From Streptomyces monomycini (GTDB lineage: Bacteria > Actinomycetota > Actinomycetes > Streptomycetales > Streptomycetaceae), in NCBI RefSeq assembly GCF_022271435.1, contig NZ_JAFIQY010000007.1, positions 1 to 64,000 of the forward strand: 64,000 nucleotides of DNA, in the 5' to 3' direction. The position numbers and the translations under genes are program-made. Numbering within the stretch: the first letter of the stretch is position 1; every line of letters starts with the position of its first letter. Shown here in pieces: positions 44,401-55,110 of this stretch. The notes under the pieces were generated by a model. It did no database searches, was not told the DNA's origin, and saw nothing but the letters and a program-made list of their open reading frames with translations.

Positions 44401-47400
44401 CGGCGGACGGCGAGCGGAACGGGGACACGGCCGCACGGGCCCAGCTCGACGCATGGCAGCAGGTCTACGACTCCCTGTACGGGGGCGTCGGCCACCAGGA
44501 GGCGGAGCCCGCGCCGTTCGGCGCCGACTTCAGGGGCTGGACCAGCAGCTACGACGGGCGGCTCCTGCCGGTCGGGCAGATGCGCCGGTGGCGGGACGCC
44601 ACGGTCGCCCGCATCCGCGAACTGCGCCCGCGCCGGGTGCTGGAGATCGGCGTGGGCAGCGGACTGCTGCTCTCCCAGGTCGCCCCCGAGTGCGAGACCT
44701 ACTGGGGCACCGACATCTCCGCCGACGCCGTCGACCGGCTGCGGTCCCAGGTGACCGGACGGCCGGACCTGGCCGGGCGGGTGGAGCTGCGGGTGCAGGC
44801 CGCCGCCGACGCGGACGGCCTGCCGGCCGGCTCCTTCGACACCGTCGTGATCAACTCGGTCGCCCAGTACTTCCCGGACGCCGGCTACCTCACCGACGTG
44901 CTCGGCACGGCGCTGGGGCTGCTCGCCCCCGGCGGGGCCGTCTTCCTCGGCGACGTGCGGGACCTGCGGCTGCTGCGGTGCCTGCACACGGCGGTGCAGC
45001 TGCGCCGCGCCACGCCGTCCGCCGACCCCGCCGCCGTCCGCCGCGCCGTGGAGCAGGCCGTCCTGCTGGAGAAGGAACTCCTCCTCGCCCCCGCGTTCTT
45101 CACCGCGCTCGCGGCGCGGCACCCGGACATCGCGGGCGTCGACCTGCGGGTCAAGCGCGGCGCGTACGTCAACGAGCTGAACCGCTACCGGTACGACGTC
45201 GTCCTGCACAAACGGTCCGCCGCAGCACTGACGGACCTGACGGACGCAGCGACGGGCCTGACGGCCGTACCGACGGATCTGACGGCAGTACCGGAAGCGC
45301 GCTGGGGCCACGACGTGTCCGGACCCGACGACCTCGCCCGGCGCCTCACCACGCAGCGCGTGCCCGCACTGCGCGTGACCGGGGTGCCCGACGAACGGCT
45401 GGCGGATGAAGCCGGTGCCGCGCGCGAACTGGACGAGGGACGGCCGCTGGCCGACGTCCTCGCCCTCCTCGGCCCCGCCGAGCAGCCGACCGCGCCGGAC
45501 CTCGGCCCGGACACCTTCCACGAGCTGGGCGAACGCGCCGGCTACCGGGTCGTGGTCACCCGCTCCGGCGACGCCGCCGAACTCCTCGACGTGCTCTTCA
45601 CCGACCCGGCGGCGACCGCCCTCGACGGCGTCCACCGCCCGGCGGCGAACGCCGTGACCGAGCCGTCGCCCACGCTTGCCAACGACCCGGCGGCCTCCCG
45701 GCAGCGCGGCGAACTGGTCGCCTCGCTCACCGCGTCACTGCGCGCGGAACTGCCCGCGTACATGGTGCCCGCCGCCGTACTGGTCCTCACCGAACTCCCG
45801 CTGACCGGCAACGGAAAGCTCGACCGGGCGGCGCTGCCCGCCCCCTACCTCGGGTCCGTCGCGGGTTCGCGCGCGCCGTCCACCCCGCGCGAACGGGTGC
45901 TGTGCGACCTGTTCGCGCAGGTGCTGGGCCTGGCGGCGGCCGGCGTCGACGACAACTTCTTCCACCTCGGCGGGCACTCGCTGCTGGCGACCCGGCTCAT
46001 CAGCCGCATCCGTACCGCCCTGGGGGCCGAACTGCCCGTCCGCGCCCTGTTCGAGACCCCCACGGTCGCCGGACTGGCCGCGCGGCTGGACGACGAGGAG
46101 ACCCGGGACACCACACGGCCCGCACTGCGGCCGATGCCCCGTCCGGAGACCCTTCCGCTGTCGTTCGCCCAGCAGCGGCTGTGGTTCCTGCACCGGCTGG
46201 AGGGCCCGAACGCCACGTACAACATGCCGATCGCCCTGCGCATGCGCGGCGCCGTGGACCGTACGGCACTGCGCGCCGCGCTGGCCGACGTGGCGGCCCG
46301 GCACGAGAGCCTGCGCACCGTCTTCCCGGTGACGGACGGAGTGCCCCGCCAGCTCGTCCTCGACGCGGACGGCGCGCGCCCCGAACTGCTCGTACGGCAC
46401 ACCGACGAGACCGGGCTGCGCGAGGCCGTCCAGGCGGCGGCGCGCTACCCCTTCGACCTCGCGGCCGACCTGCCACTACGGGCCGAACTGTTCGACCTGG
46501 GCGCGCGGGAGCACCTGCTGGTGCTGGTGGTGCACCACATCGCCGGTGACGGCTGGTCGATGGCCCCGCTGGCGAGGGACCTGGCCACCGCCTACGCAGC
46601 GCGGACCCGGGGCCGGGCGCCGTCATGGACGCCACTGCCCGTCCAGTACGCCGACTACACGTTCTGGCAGCGCGCGCTGCTCGGCGACGAGACCGACCCC
46701 GACAGCCCGTTCGCCCGACAGGTCGCCTACTGGAGCGAGACCCTGGCCGGCCTGCCCCAGGAACTCGCCCTCCCCACGGACCGCCCCCGGCCCGCCGTCT
46801 CCACCTACCGCGGCGAGACGCTCGGCTTTGACCTGGCCCCCGCACTCCACCGCCGTCTGGCGGACCTCGCCCGGGACACCGGGACCAGCCTGCACATGGT
46901 GCTGCACGCCGGCCTCGCCGCCCTGCTGACCCGGCTCGGCGCGGGGACCGACCTGCCGATCGGCAGCGGTGTCGCCGGGCGCCACGACGAGGCGCTCGAC
47001 GACGCGGTCGGCCTCTTCGTCAACACGCTCGTGATGCGCACCGACACCTCCGGCGACCCGTCGTTCGGCGCACTGCTCCGGCGCGTACGGGAGACGGCCC
47101 TGAACGCCTACTCCCACCAGGACGTGCCCTTCGAGCACCTGGTGGAGGCGCTCAACCCGGTCCGCTCCCCGAACCGTCACCCCCTGTTCCAGGTGGCGAT
47201 GGTGCTCCAGAACACCCCGGAGGCCGGACTCGCGCTGCCCGGCGTCGAGGTGACGCCCGAACCGGCCGCCTCCGGGACCTCACGGTTCGACCTGTTCTTC
47301 AGCGTCACCGAACGCGGCTCTTCAGGGGGCGTACGCGGGACGCTGGAGTACAGCACCGATCTGTTCGACCGGCGGACGGTCGAGGCGCTGGTGGAGCGGT

Positions 47401-50400
47401 GGACACGGCTGCTGGAGGCAGTCACCGCCGACCCGGCGCGCCCCATCGGCGAGGCCGACGTCCTCACCCCCGCCGAACACGCCCGCGCTTCGGGGGCTGA
47501 CGGCCCGCAGGTGCCGCCCACCACCGTGCCCGAGCTGTTCGCGCGCCAGGTGGCCCGGCACCCCGGAGCCCCGGCGGTGCTGTCCGCGTCCGGCACGCTG
47601 ACGTACCAGGAGCTGAACGCCCGGGCCAACCGCCTGGCCCGTCTTCTGCTGTCCCGCGGCATCGGCCACGGGCACGTCGTCGCCCTGGCGTTTCCTCGCG
47701 GCGCCGACCTGGTGGTGGCGGTCCTCGCGACGCTCAAGGCGGGCGCGGCCTACCTCCCCCTCGACACCGGGTACCCAGCCGAACGCCTGGCGTTCATGCT
47801 CGACGACGCCCGCCCGTCGCTGCTGCTGACGGGCATCGCGGGCCAGGAGGTACCCGGCTCCGGCCACCTGCCCCGGCTCGACCTGGACGAGGGCGACGGG
47901 CACCTGGCCGGGCAGCCGGACACCGACCCCGGCACCGAGCAGCCCGGATGCCCCGACCCCGCGCACCCGGCCTACGTGATCTACACCTCCGGCTCGACCG
48001 GCGTACCCAAGGGCGTGGCCGTCACCCACGCGGGCGCGGCCGCCCTGGCGGCGACGCAGGCGGACGCTTTCGGCGCCGGGCCGGGCAGTCGGGTCCTCCA
48101 GTTCGCCTCGCCGAGCTTCGACGCGGCGTTCTGGGAGCTGTGCATGGCGCTGCTGACCGGTGCGGCCCTGGTGGTGGTCCGGGCCGAACGCCTCCTGCCG
48201 GGGCCCGACCTCGCGGCCGTGCTGGCCGAGCACGACGTGACCCACCTGACCGTCCCGCCGGTGGCGCTGGGCGTCATGACGCCCGATCAGCTGGCACCGG
48301 TGACCTGCCTGGTGGTGGCGGGAGAGAGCTGCCCGCCGCAGACGGCGGCGGCCTTCGCCCCCGGCCGGCGGATGATCAACGCCTACGGGCCGACGGAGGC
48401 GACGGTCTGCGGCACGATGAGCCGGCCGCTGACCGGCGAGGGCACCGTCGCTCCCATCGGTACGCCGATCACCGACACCCGCGCCTACGTGCTGGACGCG
48501 GCGCTGCGCCCGGTGCCGACCGGCGTGGCGGGCGAGCTGTACCTGGCGGGCGCCGGACTGGCCCAGGGCTACCTGCGGCGGCCGGGGGTGACCGCCGAGC
48601 GGTTCACCGCCGACCCGTTCGGCGCGCCGGGCACCCGGATGTACCGCACCGGGGACCTCGTGCGGTGGAACGCCGACGGCGAGCTGGAGTTCGCCGGGCG
48701 GACCGACGACCAGGTCAAGATCCGCGGCCACCGGGTCGAACTCGGCGAGGTCGAGGCCGCGATGGCCGCCCACCCCGAGGTGGCGCAGGCCGTCGCGGCG
48801 GTCCGCGACGACGGCCCCGGCGGGACCCGCCTGCTCGGGTACGTGGTCCCGGCGGCGGACGGCCCGCGGCCCACGGAGTCCACCGGCGACCCCGGGCCCG
48901 CGAAGCCCGCCGACGGCGCGCCCGAACGGGTCCTCGGCGAGTGGCGGCAGCTCTACGACACCCTGTACGGGACGACGCAGACCGCCCCGTTCGGCGAGGA
49001 CTTCACCGGCTGGAACAGCACCTACGACGGGGAGCCCCTGCCCGTCGACGAGATGCGGCAGTGGCGGGAGGCCACCGTCGCGCGCATCCGGGACCTGCGG
49101 CCCCGGCGGGTGCTGGAGATCGGCGTCGGCCGCGGCCTGATCCTGTCGCGGCTCGCCGGGGAGTGCGAGGCGTACTGGGGCACCGACCTGTCGGCGGCCG
49201 TGATCGGGTCGCTGACGGCACAGGTCGCCGAACGGCCCGCGCTCGCCGGCCGGGTGGTGCTCCGGGCCCAGCCCGCGGACGACCTCACCGGACTGCCGGA
49301 AGGTTTCTTCGACACCGTCGTCCTCAATTCGGTGGCCCAGTACTTCCCGGACGCCGCCTATCTGACCGACGTGATCGGCGCCGCGCTGCGGCTGCTGACG
49401 CCGGGCGGCGCCCTGTTCCTCGGCGACCTCCGCAACCTGCGGCTGCTGCCGAGCCTGCGGGCGGCCGCCGGAGCCACCGCACCCGAGCGGGAACTGCTGG
49501 TCGACCCGGACTTCTTCCCGGCCCTGCCCGCCACCGTCCCCGAAATCGGCGCCGTCGACGTGCGCCTCAAGCGCGGGACGTACCACAACGAGCTGTCCCG
49601 GTACCGCTACGACGTCGTCCTGCGCCGCGCGCCGCTGACCGCACCGGCCCGGCCGTTCGCCGACGCGCCCGCCCTGCCCTGGCACCCGGGCCTGGGCGGC
49701 GCGGCGGAGATCGCCGCGCTGCTGGCGGAACGCCGCCCGGACCGGCTGCGCCTCACCGGCATCCCCAACGCGCGGCTGGCGGGCGAGGCCGCGGCCGGGC
49801 ACGCCGTGACCGTGGATCCCGAGACGGTGTGCGCGACGGGGGAGCGGCTGGGCTTCTGGACGGCTGTCACCTGGTCGGGTACGGCGGGTGACGACTGCTT
49901 CGACGCCTTGTTCGCCGCTCAGGACGCCGCCACGCCGGACGGTCCCACGCCGGACAACACCGCTCCGTACGACAGCGTCCCGGTCACCGACGTGTACGTG
50001 CCGGCGGCCGACCGCACCGCACCGCCGTCCTTCACCAACGACCCGGCGGCGGCCGCCGCGCCGTCGGCCGCCCTGGGCTCCTCGGTGCGCGCCTGGCTGC
50101 GCCGACGGCTGCCGGAGTACCTGGTGCCCTCGGTGATCGTCCCGCTCGACGCCCTGCCGCTGACCCCGAACGGCAAGGCCGACCGTACGGCGCTGCCCGC
50201 GCCGGAGACGACGGCCGGGGCCACGGCGGGCCGCCCCCCGGCGACCGCCGGGGAACGGCTGCTGTGCGACATCTTCGCGGAGGTGCTCGGCCGCCCGTCC
50301 GTCGGCGCCGACGACGACTTCTTCGACCTCGGCGGTGACAGCATCGTCTCCATCCAGGTGGTCAGCCGGGCCCGGGCCGCCGGGCTGGCGATCGGACCGC

Positions 50401-51962
50401 AGGACGTGTTCCGGCACAAGACCGTGGCGGCCCTGGCCGTCGCCGCCGGGACACCGGACGCGGCGCCCGTCGCCACGGAGGCACCGCAGGCGGGCATCGG
50501 TGTGGTGCCGCTGACACCGGAACTGCACGCGTTGCGGGAACGCGACGCCGACCCCGGCACCGGGTACGAGGCGATGACCGTACCGCTCCCGGCCGGGCTC
50601 GGCGACGACGCGCTGGAGACCGCCCTCCAGGCGGTTCTCGACCACCACGACGCGCTGCGGGCGCGCCTGACCTCCGGCGGGCCCGCCGAGGCGGACGGAC
50701 CGGGGTGGCTGCTCGAAGTGCTGCCGCCCGGCACCGTCCGGGCCGCTGACCAGGTGCGCCGCACCGGCACCGCACCGCACGAGGCCGCCGTCGCCGAGGA
50801 GGAACGGGCCGCCGCGGCCCGGCTGGCGCCGGAGTCCGGGGTGCTGCTCCAAGCGGTCCGCTTCGACGCCCGGCCCGGCAGCCCCGGTCTGCTGCTGCTC
50901 GTCCTGCACCGCCTCGTCACCGACCCGCAGACCTGGCGCACCCTGCTGCAAGACCTCACGGACGCCTGCGAGGCTGCCGCCGAGGGACGGCACCCCCGGC
51001 CGGCTCCCGTCGGCACGTCCTTCCGGCGCTGGGCCCAGCACCTGCGCACCCAGGCACGGGACCCCCGGCGGGCCGGGGAACTGTCCCGGTGGGCCGGCAT
51101 TCTCACGGGGCCCGGCAGCCCGGACGACGCCCCGGACGCGCGGGCGGCCGACCGCCCGGACGGCCTCTCGGCACAGGCGGCCGGAGACGGCACGCTGACG
51201 ACCCTCCTGTCCGCCGAACACACCGGGCGGGTCCTCACCGACGTACCGGCGGCCTTCCACGCCGACGCCGAGGACGTGCTGCTGACCGCGTTCGCGCTGG
51301 CGGTCGCCGACTGGCAGCGCCGCCGCGGTACCGGCGGCGACGGCACCGTGCTCGCCGACGTACGGCGCCCGGGCCGCGTACCCCTCGGCGAGGGCATCGA
51401 CCTGTCCCGCACCGTGGGCCGCTGCACGGCCACCCACCCGGTCCGCCTGGACCTGGGCGACCCGGGCGGGGACGCGCTGCGGGAGGGCGGCGGGCACGCT
51501 GCCGCGACGGCGCTCAAACGTGTCAAGGAGGAGCTGCGGTCCCTGCCGGACGGCGGTCTGGGGCACGGCCTGCTGCGCCATCTCAACCCCGAGACCGCCC
51601 CCGGGCTGGCGGCCCTGCCCACTCCCCGGTTCGCCTTCCACTACCTCGGACAGCTGCCGCAGGTCCCGTCCGGCCCGGACGCGGCCGACGAACCGGCGCG
51701 CTACTGGGCCGAGGTGGACATCACCGCCGTGGACGGCCCCGGCGGGCCCCGGCTGGCCGCGACCTGGCGCCGGGCCCACGCGCCCCTGACAGGCCGTGAC
51801 ATGAACGACCTGGCCGCGGCCTGGACCCGCGCGCTCGAAACGCTGGCCGCCCAGGCCGCCCGCCCCGACGCCGGTGGCCGCACCCCGTCCGACGTACCGC
51901 TGGTCCGGCTCAGCCAGGACAAGCTCGAACAGCTCGAAGCCGCATGGAGGCGATCACAATGA
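35592..51962 (+). CDS. Nonribosomal peptide synthetase 1, 3' part (rest of module 3 to module 6)
   Basis: Continues the C3 domain in the +1-shifted frame ([11 protein letters not shown], then [14 protein letters not shown]) and runs open for 5,450 codons. Order: C3-A3-T3, C4-A4-T4, C5-A5-MT-T5, C6-A6-MT-T6-E. The first usable start codon in this frame (GTG 35706) falls in the middle of C3, just before the HHxxxDG motif, and lacks a ribosome site, so this is not an independent gene. Either the extra G at 35588-35592 is a sequence error or the synthetase is truncated. The stop (51960-51962) overlaps the start of the second synthetase (ATGA). T6 has the GGDSI form usual before epimerisation domains. 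Confidence 0.9.
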   Translation, partial: DELAATVAAAATHRFELTRELPLRAELCALGPDLHVLVVVVHHIAGDGWSNGPLARDLSEAYAARRAGQAPRWEPLPVQYADYTLWQQELLGHEDDPDSLAARQLAYWSRTLDGLPEELDLPADRTRPAVPGYTGGIVTVSVDAGLHARLEELARTSGASLFMVLQAGLAALFTRLGAGTDIPLGSAIAGRTDDALDDLVGFFLNTLVLRLDTSGDPAFEELLGRVRETALAAYAHQDIPFEHLVEVLNPARSAARHPLFQTMLTLHNNARPQLDLPGLRVSPDMAEVGTAKFDLSFGLVEERGPAGEPAGLGGILEYSTDLFDHATAEELVARFVRLLGAAADGPGRRIGELDILSPPERQRILGAWAGTPQDAPALTVPELFERQAALTPDASAVVAGGTTLTFAQLRARADGVARRLVEHGVGPDTLVGLCVSRSAWMVPAMLGIWKAGGACVPLDPDYPAERLAFMAADSGVRVLVTEPALAGVLADHTAETVLLGAAERPDADGEPFPMPAVHADHAAFIVYTSGSTGVPKGVAVRHGGIANLFANHSERVFAPAARAAGGRLRAAHTASLSFDVCVGQLLTLLAGHELHVVDEDTRRDAAALGAYIQAHGIGYLSITPTLTQELLGLGLIGADGHQPAAILHGAEATGPGLWQRLRDLPATEVHNYYAPSECTVDAVGATVSGSERPRIGRPVAAMAAYVLDAGLNPVPPGVRGELYLAGAQLARGYVNRPGLTAERFVANPFSGVPGARMYRTGDLARWTADGALEYAGRADDQVKLRGFRIELGEVEAVLARHPDVLHAVAVVREDRPGDRRLVAYTVAPRGAVPDPAGLRAHAARTLPEFMVPSAVVPLDALPLTPSGKVARRALPAPGSAAPQGGRAPRTAREEILCGLFAEVLGCARPGVDEGFFDLGGHSLLATRLLSRVRAVLDVELTVRDVFEAPTVAALAARLDAGGTARPALRPAERPGTLPLSFAQRRLWFLNRLDGAGAAYTMPLALRLRGDLDRTALAAALADVVTRHEVLRTVYPETAGTPEQVVLAPDRAAPGLPCRAVDGTGLAAAVAAAAGHPFDLATEPPLYAELLALAPDDHVLVLVLHHIAGDGWSNLPLTRDVTAAYAARHAGKAPSWTPLPVQYADYTLWQHRLFGDPADPDSLIARQTAYWTKTLAGLPEELPLPADRPRPAVARHRGGRVPFTLDAAAHAGLADLARAGDASLFMVVQAALAALLSRLGAGDDIPIGTPVAGRTDDALDDAVGCFVNTLVLRTATGGDPAFTELVARARETALAAYDHQDVPFEHLVEHLEPARSLARHPLFQVMLALRNTGAAPLGLPGLAVSAVPVDTTAVKFDLAFTVSERTGPRGEAAGLDGELDYASDLFDAETAHRIAARFVRVLEAVAADPARTLDDLPVLDEAERELVLAGWNDTARPLPSVTLPELFEAQVARTPGAVAVVGEGGTLSYAELDAWADRLAHTLVQRGAGPEQVVAVALPRSVELVVALLAVLKSGAAYLPVDPGHPAERTRAMLDEARPVCVLDDLDGVRNPRLETASTARTVPLSPSHPAYVLYTSGSTGTPKGVVVPHAGVVNRLLWAQAEYGLDASDAVLQKTPYGFDVSVWEFFWPLIAGARLVVARPDGHRDPAYLAALIREHAVTTVHFVPSMLRAFLDEPAAARCTSLRRVLCSGEALPAQLAAHGRDVLGPKLHNLYGPTEASVDVTSWTCADRPGPVPIGRPVHNTRVYVLDAALRPVPPGVTGELYLAGVQLARGYLARPGLTAERFVACPYGTPGMGVPPAEGWGRMYRTGDLARWTADGVLEFAGRADDQVKLRGFRIELGEIETALSRHEAVAQAAVVLREDRPGDQRLVAYVGLVPGAGPEPEALRESVARTLPAYMVPAEVVVLDALPLTPNGKLDRRALPAPDATVQAPGRAPRTLHEEILCGIFADVLDRPLPGIDDGFFDLGGHSLLATRLVSRVRAALGADLSVRDVFEAPTVAGLATRIGTGGSRRPALRPAAHRPDAVPLSFAQRRLWFLHRLEGPSPTYNMPFALRLSGTLDTAALRAALADVVARHETLRTVFPEIQGAPGQVVLGPDQAAVELRTHRTDEAGLTGALAEAAGYRFDLTAEPPLQADLFAVGPDDHVLLLVLHHIAGDGWSNVPFARDLSTAYTARCAGRAPSWEPLPVQYADYALWQHDLLGSENDPDSLISAQVAHWTEALAGLPEELALPLDRPRPAVAAHRGGRVVFTLDAELHTRLAGLAREHGATLFMVVQAGLAALLTRLGAGTDIPLGSAVAGRTDAALDDLVGFFVNTLVLRLDTSGDPAFSTLLDRARETDLAAYAHQDVPFDHLVELLNPARSAARHPLFQVMLTLQNNATPEFAMAGLRVTPDVAELAAAKFDLLFSLTDHYTEDGAPDRVDGVLEYSADLFDHGTAEALTARFVRLLHAVTTAPDRPIGTVDLTDAAERERLLETWNGTGLTTPPVTLPEAYEAQTRRTPDAVAVTDGTTHLTYTALNAEANRLARLLVRRGIGPEQLVAVALPRSAELVVALLAVLKTGAAYLPLDPAHPAERLRFLLGDARAAYGITSSGLAAGLPATDTRWLTTDSDEARREAGELPEHDVTDAERTAPLRPEHPAYVIHTSGSTGTPKGVLVEHRALAAYLAFAREAYPGTAGTALLHSPVSFDLTVTALYAPLTAGGRVLIGDLSAGAPAPGPYTFLKVTPSHLALLGTTPPGPETAVADLVAGGEQLTGEQLAPWRRAQPQAAVVNEYGPTEATVGCVVLRMPPGATAGDGPLPIGRPVPGTRAYVLDERLRPVPPGVPGELYLAGAQLARGYLNRPGLTAERFTADPFGAPGGRMYRTGDLARWSAAGELHFAGRADEQVKVRGHRIEPGEVETALLRHPAVARAAVVAREDRTSGTQLVAYVVPADGERNGDTAARAQLDAWQQVYDSLYGGVGHQEAEPAPFGADFRGWTSSYDGRLLPVGQMRRWRDATVARIRELRPRRVLEIGVGSGLLLSQVAPECETYWGTDISADAVDRLRSQVTGRPDLAGRVELRVQAAADADGLPAGSFDTVVINSVAQYFPDAGYLTDVLGTALGLLAPGGAVFLGDVRDLRLLRCLHTAVQLRRATPSADPAAVRRAVEQAVLLEKELLLAPAFFTALAARHPDIAGVDLRVKRGAYVNELNRYRYDVVLHKRSAAALTDLTDAATGLTAVPTDLTAVPEARWGHDVSGPDDLARRLTTQRVPALRVTGVPDERLADEAGAARELDEGRPLADVLALLGPAEQPTAPDLGPDTFHELGERAGYRVVVTRSGDAAELLDVLFTDPAATALDGVHRPAANAVTEPSPTLANDPAASRQRGELVASLTASLRAELPAYMVPAAVLVLTELPLTGNGKLDRAALPAPYLGSVAGSRAPSTPRERVLCDLFAQVLGLAAAGVDDNFFHLGGHSLLATRLISRIRTALGAELPVRALFETPTVAGLAARLDDEETRDTTRPALRPMPRPETLPLSFAQQRLWFLHRLEGPNATYNMPIALRMRGAVDRTALRAALADVAARHESLRTVFPVTDGVPRQLVLDADGARPELLVRHTDETGLREAVQAAARYPFDLAADLPLRAELFDLGAREHLLVLVVHHIAGDGWSMAPLARDLATAYAARTRGRAPSWTPLPVQYADYTFWQRALLGDETDPDSPFARQVAYWSETLAGLPQELALPTDRPRPAVSTYRGETLGFDLAPALHRRLADLARDTGTSLHMVLHAGLAALLTRLGAGTDLPIGSGVAGRHDEALDDAVGLFVNTLVMRTDTSGDPSFGALLRRVRETALNAYSHQDVPFEHLVEALNPVRSPNRHPLFQVAMVLQNTPEAGLALPGVEVTPEPAASGTSRFDLFFSVTERGSSGGVRGTLEYSTDLFDRRTVEALVERWTRLLEAVTADPARPIGEADVLTPAEHARASGADGPQVPPTTVPELFARQVARHPGAPAVLSASGTLTYQELNARANRLARLLLSRGIGHGHVVALAFPRGADLVVAVLATLKAGAAYLPLDTGYPAERLAFMLDDARPSLLLTGIAGQEVPGSGHLPRLDLDEGDGHLAGQPDTDPGTEQPGCPDPAHPAYVIYTSGSTGVPKGVAVTHAGAAALAATQADAFGAGPGSRVLQFASPSFDAAFWELCMALLTGAALVVVRAERLLPGPDLAAVLAEHDVTHLTVPPVALGVMTPDQLAPVTCLVVAGESCPPQTAAAFAPGRRMINAYGPTEATVCGTMSRPLTGEGTVAPIGTPITDTRAYVLDAALRPVPTGVAGELYLAGAGLAQGYLRRPGVTAERFTADPFGAPGTRMYRTGDLVRWNADGELEFAGRTDDQVKIRGHRVELGEVEAAMAAHPEVAQAVAAVRDDGPGGTRLLGYVVPAADGPRPTESTGDPGPAKPADGAPERVLGEWRQLYDTLYGTTQTAPFGEDFTGWNSTYDGEPLPVDEMRQWREATVARIRDLRPRRVLEIGVGRGLILSRLAGECEAYWGTDLSAAVIGSLTAQVAERPALAGRVVLRAQPADDLTGLPEGFFDTVVLNSVAQYFPDAAYLTDVIGAALRLLTPGGALFLGDLRNLRLLPSLRAAAGATAPERELLVDPDFFPALPATVPEIGAVDVRLKRGTYHNELSRYRYDVVLRRAPLTAPARPFADAPALPWHPGLGGAAEIAALLAERRPDRLRLTGIPNARLAGEAAAGHAVTVDPETVCATGERLGFWTAVTWSGTAGDDCFDALFAAQDAATPDGPTPDNTAPYDSVPVTDVYVPAADRTAPPSFTNDPAAAAAPSAALGSSVRAWLRRRLPEYLVPSVIVPLDALPLTPNGKADRTALPAPETTAGATAGRPPATAGERLLCDIFAEVLGRPSVGADDDFFDLGGDSIVSIQVVSRARAAGLAIGPQDVFRHKTVAALAVAAGTPDAAPVATEAPQAGIGVVPLTPELHALRERDADPGTGYEAMTVPLPAGLGDDALETALQAVLDHHDALRARLTSGGPAEADGPGWLLEVLPPGTVRAADQVRRTGTAPHEAAVAEEERAAAARLAPESGVLLQAVRFDARPGSPGLLLLVLHRLVTDPQTWRTLLQDLTDACEAAAEGRHPRPAPVGTSFRRWAQHLRTQARDPRRAGELSRWAGILTGPGSPDDAPDARAADRPDGLSAQAAGDGTLTTLLSAEHTGRVLTDVPAAFHADAEDVLLTAFALAVADWQRRRGTGGDGTVLADVRRPGRVPLGEGIDLSRTVGRCTATHPVRLDLGDPGGDALREGGGHAAATALKRVKEELRSLPDGGLGHGLLRHLNPETAPGLAALPTPRFAFHYLGQLPQVPSGPDAADEPARYWAEVDITAVDGPGGPRLAATWRRAHAPLTGRDMNDLAAAWTRALETLAAQAARPDAGGRTPSDVPLVRLSQDKLEQLEAAWRRSQ
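38491..41640 (+). other. NRPS module 4: C-A(Ser)-T
   Basis: The A4 pocket reads D-V-W-H-L-S-L-V-D-(K), matching the established serine signature (DVWHLSLIDK) except for one conservative change. C4 has an intact HHIAGDG. A4 carries the second copy of the 33-bp insert before YRTGD. Confidence 0.8.
40977..41009 (+). repeat. 33-bp hairpin-forming insert in the A4 domain
   Basis: Identical in sequence and position to the insert at 31403-31435 and also in frame ([11 protein letters not shown] before MYRTGD). The flanking A-domain sequences differ between the two sites. Confidence 0.8.
41641..46115 (+). other. NRPS module 5: C-A(Asn)-N-methyltransferase-T
   Basis: The A5 pocket reads D-L-T-K-V-G-E-V-G-(K), close to the asparagine signature DLTKLGEVGK. 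A SAM-dependent MT domain ([12 protein letters not shown] at about 44638, with [20 protein letters not shown]) is inserted between the A8 and A10 motifs, the usual place for N-methylation domains. Product prediction: N-methyl-Asn, possibly beta-hydroxylated by the oxygenase at 59405. Confidence 0.8.
45231..45293 (+). repeat. Three 21-bp tandem repeats in the MT-T linker of module 5
   Basis: Units 45231-45251, 45252-45272 and 45273-45293, consensus ACGGACCTGACGGCCGTACCG, encode [14 protein letters not shown] and TDLTAVP. They are absent from the equivalent linker of module 6. Confidence 0.85.
46116..51962 (+). other. NRPS module 6: C-A(Phe)-N-methyltransferase-T-E(degenerate)
   Basis: The A6 pocket reads D-A-W-T-V-A-A-V-C-(K), the established phenylalanine signature. 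The MT domain ([12 protein letters not shown] near 49111) is paralogous to that of module 5. The final domain (about 50500-51900) has the epimerase landmarks [12 protein letters not shown] and FHYLGQL, but the HHxxxDG box reads HRLVTDP and the Glu-containing EGHGRE box reads RRPGRV, so both catalytic residues are missing. Confidence 0.8.
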
Positions 51963-54900
51963 CGCAGCCGGAACTGGAGGACATCCTCCCCCTGGCACCA
52001 CTCCAGGAGGGGCTGCTGTTCCACGCGCTGTACGACACGGCAGCGCTCGACCTCTACACCTTGCAGAGCGCGTACGACCTGGACGGCGACCTCGACGCGA
52101 CGGCCCTGCGCGAGGCCGCGCGCACGCTGCTGCGGCGCCACGCCGCCCTGCGCGCCGGCTTCTGGCACGAGGGCCTGGACGAACCGGTGCAGATCGTCCC
52201 GCGCGACGTCACCCTGGCGTGGCGTCAGGCCGACCTCACCGCGACCGCCCCCGAGGAGCGGGAGGCCGAGGCGGAGCGGATCGCGGCCGAGGACCGGCTC
52301 CGCCGCTTCGACCCGGCCCGCCCGCCCCTGCTGCGCTTCGCACTCCTGCGGCTCGGCCCGGCACGGCACCGGTTCGTCGTCACCGCGCACCACCTGGTGC
52401 TCGACGGCTGGTCCGTACAACTGCTGCTGGACGAGCTGTTCCAGCTGTACGTGCGGGGCGGCCGGGAGGACGGGATGCCGCCGGCGGCCCGCTACCGCGA
52501 CTACCTCGCCTGGCTGGCCGGGCAGGACCGGGCCGCCGCCGAGGACGTCTGGCGCCGGGTGCTCAAGGGCGTCGAGGAGCCCACCCGAGTGGCGCCCGCC
52601 GATCCGTCCCGGGAACCGGCCCTGCCCGGCCAGGTCCTGCGCGACCTGCCGGACGGCCTCAGCACCGCGCTGGACGCCCTCGCCCGCCGCGAGCGGCTGA
52701 CCCTGAGCACCGTCTTCCTGGGCGCCTGGGCCGTCGTCCTGGGCCGGCTGACCGGCAAGGACGACGTGGTCTTCGGCACCACCGTCTCCGGCCGCCCGCC
52801 CCAGGTGCCCGGCGTCGAGCGGATGATCGGCCTGTTCGCCAACACGCTGCCGGTACGGGTACGCCTCGACCCGGAACAGCCGCTGACCGGGATGCTGGCC
52901 AGGCTCCAGGAGGAACAGACCCACGTGCTGGCCTGCCAGCACGTGGGACTCTCCGGCATCCAGCGCACGCTCGGCTCGGGCGAACTGTTCGACACCGTGA
53001 CCGTGTTCGAGAACCTGCCCGCCGGGGAGAGCGGACTCGCCGCCACCGCGCACGGCAGCGCGCTGCGGGCGACGGCGAGCCGGAGTCAGGGCGTCACCCA
53101 CTACCCGCTCAACTTCATGGTGATGCCCGGCCGGCCGCTGCGGCTGCGCCTGGACTACCAGACCGACCTGTTCGACCGGGACACCGCCGAGGCGATCATG
53201 GCGCGGGTGGTCCGGGTCCTGGAGAACCTGGCCGCGGACCCCGGCCGGCGGATCGGCGCGCTGGAGCTCCTGGCTCCGGCCGAGCGGGCGCGGGTGCTGG
53301 GGGAGTGGAGCGGTACGGCCGGCGAGCCGCCGGCCGAGCTGATGCCGCAGACGTTCGCGGCCCGGGTGGCGACGGCCCCGGACGCGGTGGCCCTCGTCTG
53401 CGGCGAGGAGTCCTGGACGTTCGCCGAACTGGACGCGCGCGCGGACCGCCTCGCGCGGCGCCTGGCCGCCCGGGGCGCCGGGCCCGACGTCCTGGTCGGA
53501 CTGTGCGTGCGCCGGTCGGCGGACATGCTCGCCGCCCTGCTGGCCATCTGGAAGGCCGGCGGAGTGTGCGTACCGCTGGACCCCGGCTTCCCGGCGGAGC
53601 GGCTGGCGTTCATGCTGGCCGACACGGCCGTACCGCTGGTACTGACCGAACGGGAGTCGGCCGGGCGGCTCGGGGAGGACCGGGCGGCGTCCCTGGTGCT
53701 GCTGGACGATGACGATCCGTCCGAAGCCGCCGGTGCCCTCCGTACCCCGCCCCTGCGCGGCGACCATGCCGCGTACATCGTCTACACCTCCGGCTCAACG
53801 GGCGTGCCCAAGGGCGTCGTCGTCACGCACCTGGGCCTGGCGAACCTGTACGCCGACCACCGCGACCGGGTGTTCGACCCGGCGGCCGGCGCCGTGGCCG
53901 CCTCGTCCGGACGGCGGCTGCGCGTGGCCCACACGGCGTCGGTGTCGTTCGACGCCTCCATGGGACAGCTGGCCGGACTCGTCGCCGGCCACGAACTGCA
54001 CCTCGTGGACGAGGACACCCGCCGCGACGCCACCGCGCTGCTGTCCTACGTACGCGAGCGGAGCATCGACTACCTGGGCGTCGCCCCCTCGCTGATGCGG
54101 GAACTGACCGCGCTCGGGCTGCTGGACGGCCCCGGACACCGCCCGGCGGTGATCCTCCTCGGCGCGGAGGCCGTCGACGCGGCGCTGTGGGAGACGCTGC
54201 GGGCCCGCCCGGGGACCGAGGTGCACAACTACTACGGGCCGAGCGAGTGCACGGTGGACGTCGTCGGCGCCCGGGTACGCGACAGCGCGCGGCCCGTGAT
54301 CGGCCGGCCGGTCGCCAACACCCGGGCCTACGTGCTCGACGCGCGGCTGCGCCCGGCCCCGCCCGGCGTGGTGGGCGAGCTCTACCTGGCCGGCATCCAG
54401 CTCGCCCGCGGCTACCTGAACCGGCCCGGCCTGACCGCCGCACGCTTCGTCGCCGACCCGTTCGGCGCGCCGGGAACCCGGATGTACCGCACCGGAGACC
54501 TCGCCCGCTGGACGGCCGACGGGCAGCTCGCCTTCGCCGGACGGGCGGACGACCAGGTCAAACTGCGCGGTTACCGGATCGAACTCGGCGAGATCGAAAC
54601 GGTGCTGGCCCGGCACGCCACCGTCGCGCACGCGGCCGCCGCCGTACGCGAGGACCGGCCCGGCGACCAGCGTCTGACCGCCTACGTGGTGCCCGCGCCC
54701 GGCGCCCGGGCGCACGCGGGGGAGCTGCGCGAGTTCTGCGCCGGGACGCTGCCCGATTTCATGGTGCCCGGCCAGATCGTCGTGCTCGACGCCCTGCCGA
54801 TGACCCCCAGTGGCAAACTGGACCGCCGCGCCCTGCCCGCCCCCGGCACGCGCACCACCGGCGGCCGCGAGCCGCGCGACCCGGTCGAGGACATCCTGTG

Positions 54901-55110
54901 CGGCCTGTTCGCCGAAGTCCTCGGCGTGCCCCGGGTCGGCGTCGACGACGGCTTCTTCACCCTCGGCGGCCACTCCCTGCTCGCGACCCGGCTGGTCTCG
55001 CGCGTCCGCGCGGCCCTCGGCGCCGAACTCGCCGTACGGGACGTCTTCGAGGCCCCGACCGCAGCCGGGCTCGCGGTCCGGCTCGGCACACCGAGCGAGG
55101 ACGCCCGGCG
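51959..55110 (+). other. NRPS module 7: C(DCL-type)-A(unknown, A3-like)-T
   Basis: The A7 pocket reads D-A-G-G-L-G-Y-V-D-(K), differing from A3 at two positions. It shares the unusual [13 protein letters not shown] and [11 protein letters not shown] cores with A3. No confident substrate; a residue related to that of module 3 is expected. Confidence 0.6.
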
